Part shown: piece after piece, positions 60,357-64,000 of the stretch | How positions within the stretch are numbered: the first letter of the stretch is position 1 | How the letters are laid out: each line of letters opens with the position of its first letter | Assembly: GCA_951813395.1 (NCBI GenBank) | Contig: OX638356.1 | Location: 971,340 to 1,035,339 of the forward strand | DNA length: 64,000 nucleotides | Source of the DNA: Longimicrobiales bacterium | GTDB taxonomy: Bacteria; Gemmatimonadota; Gemmatimonadetes; Longimicrobiales; Gaopeijiaceae | Reading direction: 5' to 3' | Program-made: the position numbers and the translations under genes | The notes under the pieces: model-generated | The model's database searches: none | What the model was told of the DNA's origin: nothing | Seen by the model: only the letters and a program-made list of their open reading frames with translations

Positions 60357-61882
60357 CTTCGGTGAGCGCGGCAAGTCCACGACTCCGGCCGCCGCGCCGA
60401 TGCCGGGCTCCGAGGACGGAGACGACACCCCAGCGCGACGACGAGCCCCGTTGAGTCCGCTCCCCGCACCCGGCCGAGCCCCACCCCGGCGCCAACGCCC
60501 GCCAGCGCGAGGAGTCCGCCCAGGACCGTGAGCGGAACACCCGCGCGGCGTGTGACGTCGGTGGATTCCTCGTCCGCGAGACGGAACCTGGGCACGTCGG
60601 GAAGGACGCTGGCGTCCATTTGCTCGCTGGCGAGGATTGCGGGCACGAAGAACTCCCGCCATTGCTCGGCGAACGCGCGCACCTGCGACTGGAAGTGGGC
60701 GAAACGCGCGTCGCCCGTTCCCGCGGCGTCGATGAGCACCTCCTGCGCCAGGAGCGCCGGCGACAGGAATCGGTAACGGCGCACCAGCGCGATCTGCTCG
60801 CCGCGGCGTGCATCGTGTTCTCCCGTCACTTCCTCAAGGCGGCGGTTCACGGCGTCCGTGGCGGCCCAGGAGAGCGCGCCCAGGCCGGGCTCGTCGGCCA
60901 CCACGCCGCCCGCCATCTCCGGATGGTCCTCCAGATAGCGGGCGAGGAGTTCGCTGCGTTGGTTCACGGCGTCGTTGGAGACCTCGCGCTGGGCGGTGAC
61001 CATCTGAACGCGGGAGGGCAGCGGGTGCAGCAGGCCCGACGCGATGTTGATGGCGGCCGGGAGCACCACCACCAGGACCAGCCACGCGCCCACCAGTACC
61101 GTGGCGTTCCAGGCGGAGGATCGCCGCAGGGTGTTCACCCACGCCGCGAGCACGAACCAGAAGAGCGCGTAGGTGACCACCGTGGCGCACCAGAGAGCCA
61201 CCCGGCCAGGCGAACCGAAGCCCCCCGTGACCAGAATGCCGAGCAGCGAGGCCGCCAGCACCATGCCCACGATCAGCAGTGCCCGGAAGGCCAGCTTCGC
61301 GGTCACGACGCCGCGGGCCGACACGGGCTGCGAGAGCGTCAGGGCCAGGGTTCCCTGCTCCCGCTCCTCGGACAGAACGTTGTAGCTGAGCGCCAGGACC
61401 AGAAGCGGCAGAAGGTAGATCACCACGAACGCCAGGTCGAAGCGCCCGACCATGAGATTGAGGGGATTCTCGACCTCGCCGTTCTGGTGGAACGACGACT
61501 CGTTGGTGTAGATGTTGACGTCGTAGTAGTACGGCAGGAGATCGCTCTGACCAACCGCGAGAGCCGTCAGGGGACCCGGTTCGAGCACCGCGGTGTGGCT
61601 GCCGCGGGCCCCACCCAGCACGTTGGGAGCGCGGGGATCGGCGAAGGGCGACGCCGGCTCGGCGCCGTTCTCGATGGCGGCAAGTTCCTGCTCGATGGCA
61701 CGGACGCGCTCGACGTTGTCGGTCTGCACGGCCTCCACCGTGCGCTCCTGAAACCGCATCCAGACGACACCGCTGGCCAGCGCGTAGACGAGAAGGACGG
61801 CGAAGAACCCGAGCACGATGCGGAGCGCCCGATCGGCCATGAGCAGACGCCATTCGTTCCGGAGTACGGTGCGCGCGGTCAT
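60350..61882 (-). CDS. ABC-2 type permease (DUF3526-like)
   Basis: 510 residues. N-terminal VLRNEWRLLMADRALRIVLGFFAVLLVYALASGVVW is the first membrane helix, followed by a long outside loop with YYYDVNIYTNESSFHQ. Then come membrane helices around YLLPLLVLALSYNVLSEEREQGTLALTLSQPVS, LIVGMVLAASLLGILVT and LVGAWLVLVVVLPAAINIASG. A second outside domain (LLARYLEDHPEMAGG) precedes the last helix (LTVLGGLLALAGVGAGVGLG). The final 40 residues are Arg-rich and end in the toxin-antitoxin operator, so the native end may have been lost. It forms an exporter with 61884-64000. Confidence 0.8.
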   Translation of the reverse strand: MTARTVLRNEWRLLMADRALRIVLGFFAVLLVYALASGVVWMRFQERTVEAVQTDNVERVRAIEQELAAIENGAEPASPFADPRAPNVLGGARGSHTAVLEPGPLTALAVGQSDLLPYYYDVNIYTNESSFHQNGEVENPLNLMVGRFDLAFVVIYLLPLLVLALSYNVLSEEREQGTLALTLSQPVSARGVVTAKLAFRALLIVGMVLAASLLGILVTGGFGSPGRVALWCATVVTYALFWFVLAAWVNTLRRSSAWNATVLVGAWLVLVVVLPAAINIASGLLHPLPSRVQMVTAQREVSNDAVNQRSELLARYLEDHPEMAGGVVADEPGLGALSWAATDAVNRRLEEVTGEHDARRGEQIALVRRYRFLSPALLAQEVLIDAAGTGDARFAHFQSQVRAFAEQWREFFVPAILASEQMDASVLPDVPRFRLADEESTDVTRRAGVPLTVLGGLLALAGVGAGVGLGRVRGADSTGLVVALGCRLRPRSPASARRPESWTCRAHRSV

Positions 61883-61883
61883 G

Positions 61884-63290
61884 CTAACCCACCTCCGCGC
61901 GCCGTACCCGCGCCGCGGCCACCAGGATGGTCCCGACCAGCCACGTCCCCAGAACCAGGATCGACAGGATGCGGTTGCCCAGCACCCAGCCCAGCGTCGG
62001 GGCGGCGTACTGGAGCGGCGGCGTCTCCTCCCAGAGCTCGGATCCGGCCAGGTAGACCTCGCCGGTGCGGGAGTTCTCGGCCAGGTCGCCGTTCATCCGC
62101 CGCATCAGATCCCGGCGGTACGCCTCCGCGGCCGTCGCAAAGTGCCGATGCTGCTCTACATCGGTCCCGGCCAGTCCCATCGACAGCGTGCGCACCGCCA
62201 GCAACGGCGCCACCACCGCGAGCGTCTCGTGCACGGCGCCCTAGCGCTCGAAGGTGTCCCACAACGCGCCGTAGTTGCGGTCGAAGATCCGGTTGCCGAA
62301 CTCCTCGCTCTCCTGCAGATAGACAGCCACCGCATTCACGGGCAGATCCTCGACCCGCTCCGCTCCGTGCTCGGCCAGCAGGCGCGCGGTCGACGCGTCC
62401 AGGTCCGGCCGGTGGATGTCCTCCACGCCGGAGGCCATCTCGCGTTCGATGTTGCGGGCGAACTCGATTGCCGATGGCGTCGGGTGCAGCCACTTCGACA
62501 GATCCACCGCGACACGAGGCGCCACCAGCCCGTTCACCACCCACACGCCGAGCAGGATCGCCAGCGCGGTGCGCGCCGAGCGCGCCCAGGCGGACACGGC
62601 CAGGGAGAGCGCCAGGAAGGCGGTGAAGTAGGCAAGGTAGACGGCGGCCAGGACGGCACCGCGGGCAATCGGGGATGCCGCCGGACCGGGGCTCCCGACA
62701 ACCAGGGCCGCCGCGCCCACCAGTGCCGCCGGAACCAGCAGCAACGCCAGCGCCCCGGCTACGCCCAGCGCCTTTCCCAGAGCCAGCTCTCGCCGGCCGA
62801 TTCCGGTGGCCAGCAACTGGCGCAGCGTGCCCCGCTCCCGCTCGCCGGCGAGCGCGCCGAAGGTGAGCAGGATGATGAGCAGGGGCACGAGGTGCTGCAG
62901 CACCTGCGCCGCCGTCAGTACCCCGATGCGCTGGGCTGCCGTTGCATCCTGCGCCGGGCGCAGAAGGAAGTCGTTCTGCCGGTGCGCCTCGAGCCAGACC
63001 GAGGTGCCGGTGTAGGGATCGACGCCCTCGTCGACAAAGGACAGCGCCAGCCTCGGCTTGAACGCGTACATGCCGTAGTGGGCCGCCGAATGGGGATTCT
63101 TCTCGCCCTGCGACTCCCAGTGGTCGCGGGCGGTGTCCTGCGCGGCCGCGTGCTCCTGCTGCGCGCTGCGTGCCTGAACCCACCCGTGGCCCAGGGAAAC
63201 CAGCAGGAGCGCGCCCACCAGGACCGAGCACCAGCGGAAGCGCCCGTCCCGGAGGATGTCCGTGAACTCCTTGCGTACTATGTGCTTCAT
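61884..63290 (-). pseudogene. ABC-2 type permease (DUF3526-like) interrupted by an in-frame amber codon
   Basis: One continuous frame of 469 codons, except for TAG at 62241-62243. The upstream part (349 residues) has membrane helices RWCSVLVGALLLVSLGHGW, LVPLLIILLTFGALAGERERGTL and AVYLAYFTAFLALSLAVSAW, and ends NYGALWDTFER. The downstream part resumes GAVHETLAVVAPLLAVRTLSMGLAG without a frame change and ends with the last helix (ILVLGTWLVGTILVAAARV). CAG to TAG is the simplest cause. A GTG at 62234 could restart translation of the second piece. It is paired with the permease below and the ATPase above. Confidence 0.8.
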
Positions 63291-63299
63291 CGTCGTCTC

Positions 63300-64000
63300 C
63301 TAGTCGTGCATGTGCTTCAGATAGATGCGCTCGAGATCCGCGTGGCCGATCTCTTCGGTGCCCATCTCCGTGACCAGGCGTCCGTAGCGCATGATGCCCA
63401 CGCGCGTCCCTGTCTCCTTGGCGCGAAACAGATCGTGGGTCGCCATCAGCACCGCGACGCCGCGATCCTTGAGCCGTTCGATCAGCTCGGAGAACTCGTT
63501 GGAGGCCTGCGGGTCGAGACCGGAGGTCGGCTCGTCGAGAAGCAGCGCGTCGGCCTCCTTGGCGATCGCGATCGCGATGCCGACCTTCTGCCGCATGCCC
63601 TTGGAGTACCCGGACACGCGGTCCTGGACCGCGGCGCGCTGAAGTCCCGCTTCGACCAGGATGTCGGTGAGCCGGTCCGGGGACAGCGATCCCCTCCCGC
63701 CCAGAGCGGCGAAGTACTCCAGGTTCTCCAGGCCGCTCAGGTTGCGGTAGAGCATGACCTGCTCGGGGATATACGCGATCCGCTGTTTCGTCTCGCGGTC
63801 GTGGGCGGACACGTCCAGGCCGGCGATCAGCGCCTGCCCGGATGTGGGCGCCACGAATCCGAGGAAGAGGTTGATGGTGGTGGTCTTGCCCGCCCCGTTG
63901 GGGCCGAGGAGGCAGTAGACCTCTCCGGGGGCTATGGCCAGGTCGAGGGAGTCGAGGGCCCGGGTCGCGCCGTAGTTCTTGCTGAGGCCTCGGGCTTCGA
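63300..64000 (-). CDS. ABC transporter ATP-binding protein (partial, N-terminus off window)
   Basis: About 233 codons visible, entering from the right edge. GLSKNYGATRALDSLDLAIAPGE leads to Walker A LLGPNGAGKTTT, then Q-loop AYIPEQVMLYRNLSG, signature SGYSKGMRQKVGIAIAIA, Walker B ALLLDEPTSGLDP and H-loop VLMATHDLFRA. The short C-terminus (IGHADLERIYLKHMHD) is typical of the NosF/CcmA-like exporter group that pairs with DUF3526 permeases. It begins the minus-strand operon whose two permeases follow 9 nt later. Confidence 0.93.
   Translation of the reverse strand, partial: EARGLSKNYGATRALDSLDLAIAPGEVYCLLGPNGAGKTTTINLFLGFVAPTSGQALIAGLDVSAHDRETKQRIAYIPEQVMLYRNLSGLENLEYFAALGGRGSLSPDRLTDILVEAGLQRAAVQDRVSGYSKGMRQKVGIAIAIAKEADALLLDEPTSGLDPQASNEFSELIERLKDRGVAVLMATHDLFRAKETGTRVGIMRYGRLVTEMGTEEIGHADLERIYLKHMHD

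Noticed and set aside
62241-62243. Pyrrolysine or other recoding at the permease TAG
   Set aside because: No PYLIS-like structure or pyl genes seen here, and Gln-to-stop mutation is the simpler reading.

Overview
The window is GC-rich bacterial chromosome from a Gram-negative, probably heterotrophic organism. Signs of an outer membrane are a C-terminal autotransporter barrel, several lipoprotein signals and Tat signals. The gene mix is DUF885, M14 and M20 peptidases, several amidohydrolases, DUF1080 plus Gfo/Idh, serine hydrolases, a 6-bladed propeller, RicT/PSP1, and a fibronectin III autotransporter beside Calx-beta debris. It resembles uncultured Gemmatimonadota, but that placement is inference. 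No CRISPR array, prophage or replication origin was seen.

Left third. 1-3842: a PP-loop ATPase cut by the window edge, a Tat-exported Ntn-type asparaginase, a Fic protein behind an operator-like inverted repeat, and a VapBC-type toxin-antitoxin pair. 3843-12644: a minus-strand catabolic cluster (Gfo/Idh, tandem DUF1080, D-aminoacylase-like, TolB-amidohydrolase, SDR), with 4-nt overlaps between several genes. 12750-18675: a periplasmic cyclophilin, an unknown zinc-ribbon membrane protein, two decayed gene fragments, another amidohydrolase and a beta-propeller protein. 18781-28508: a tightly packed plus-strand run accA, ricT-like, DUF885 peptidase, M20 peptidase, potA, potD, potB, potC, which could link peptide breakdown with polyamine-type uptake.

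Middle third. A c-type cytochrome-domain protein and a His-rich exported protein precede insertion sequence IS-A (copy 1, 29770-31310, target duplication GATGG). An HpcH/HpaI-like lipoprotein, an AAA ATPase, an M14 carboxypeptidase and an inositol monophosphatase follow. Then comes a housekeeping block: trpS, a dapA-like gene that seems to start at AUA, purA, ffh, rpsP, rimM, trmD. The usual rpsP-rimM-trmD-rplS-rnhB order is broken between trmD and rplS by a small unknown gene, IS-A copy 2 (44445-45985) and a different element, IS-B (45989-47535). IS-B sits in the very end of IS-A and has a 17-bp target duplication. The order of events can be read base by base: IS-A first (CGGGG duplicated), IS-B second.

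Right third. rplS and rnhB resume, then tRNA-Lys(TTT), a class A beta-lactamase-like protein lacking the usual Glu166, two paralogous class C-type serine hydrolases and an alpha/beta hydrolase. Between the two serine hydrolases lies a short module with hicB and a truncated hicA, bracketed by two nearly identical 21-bp palindromes. Next are a 1413-residue adhesin-like autotransporter with one SwmB-like and seven fibronectin III repeats, and a second PIN toxin-antitoxin pair with a palindromic operator. The window ends in an ABC-2 export cluster in which one permease carries an in-frame amber codon.
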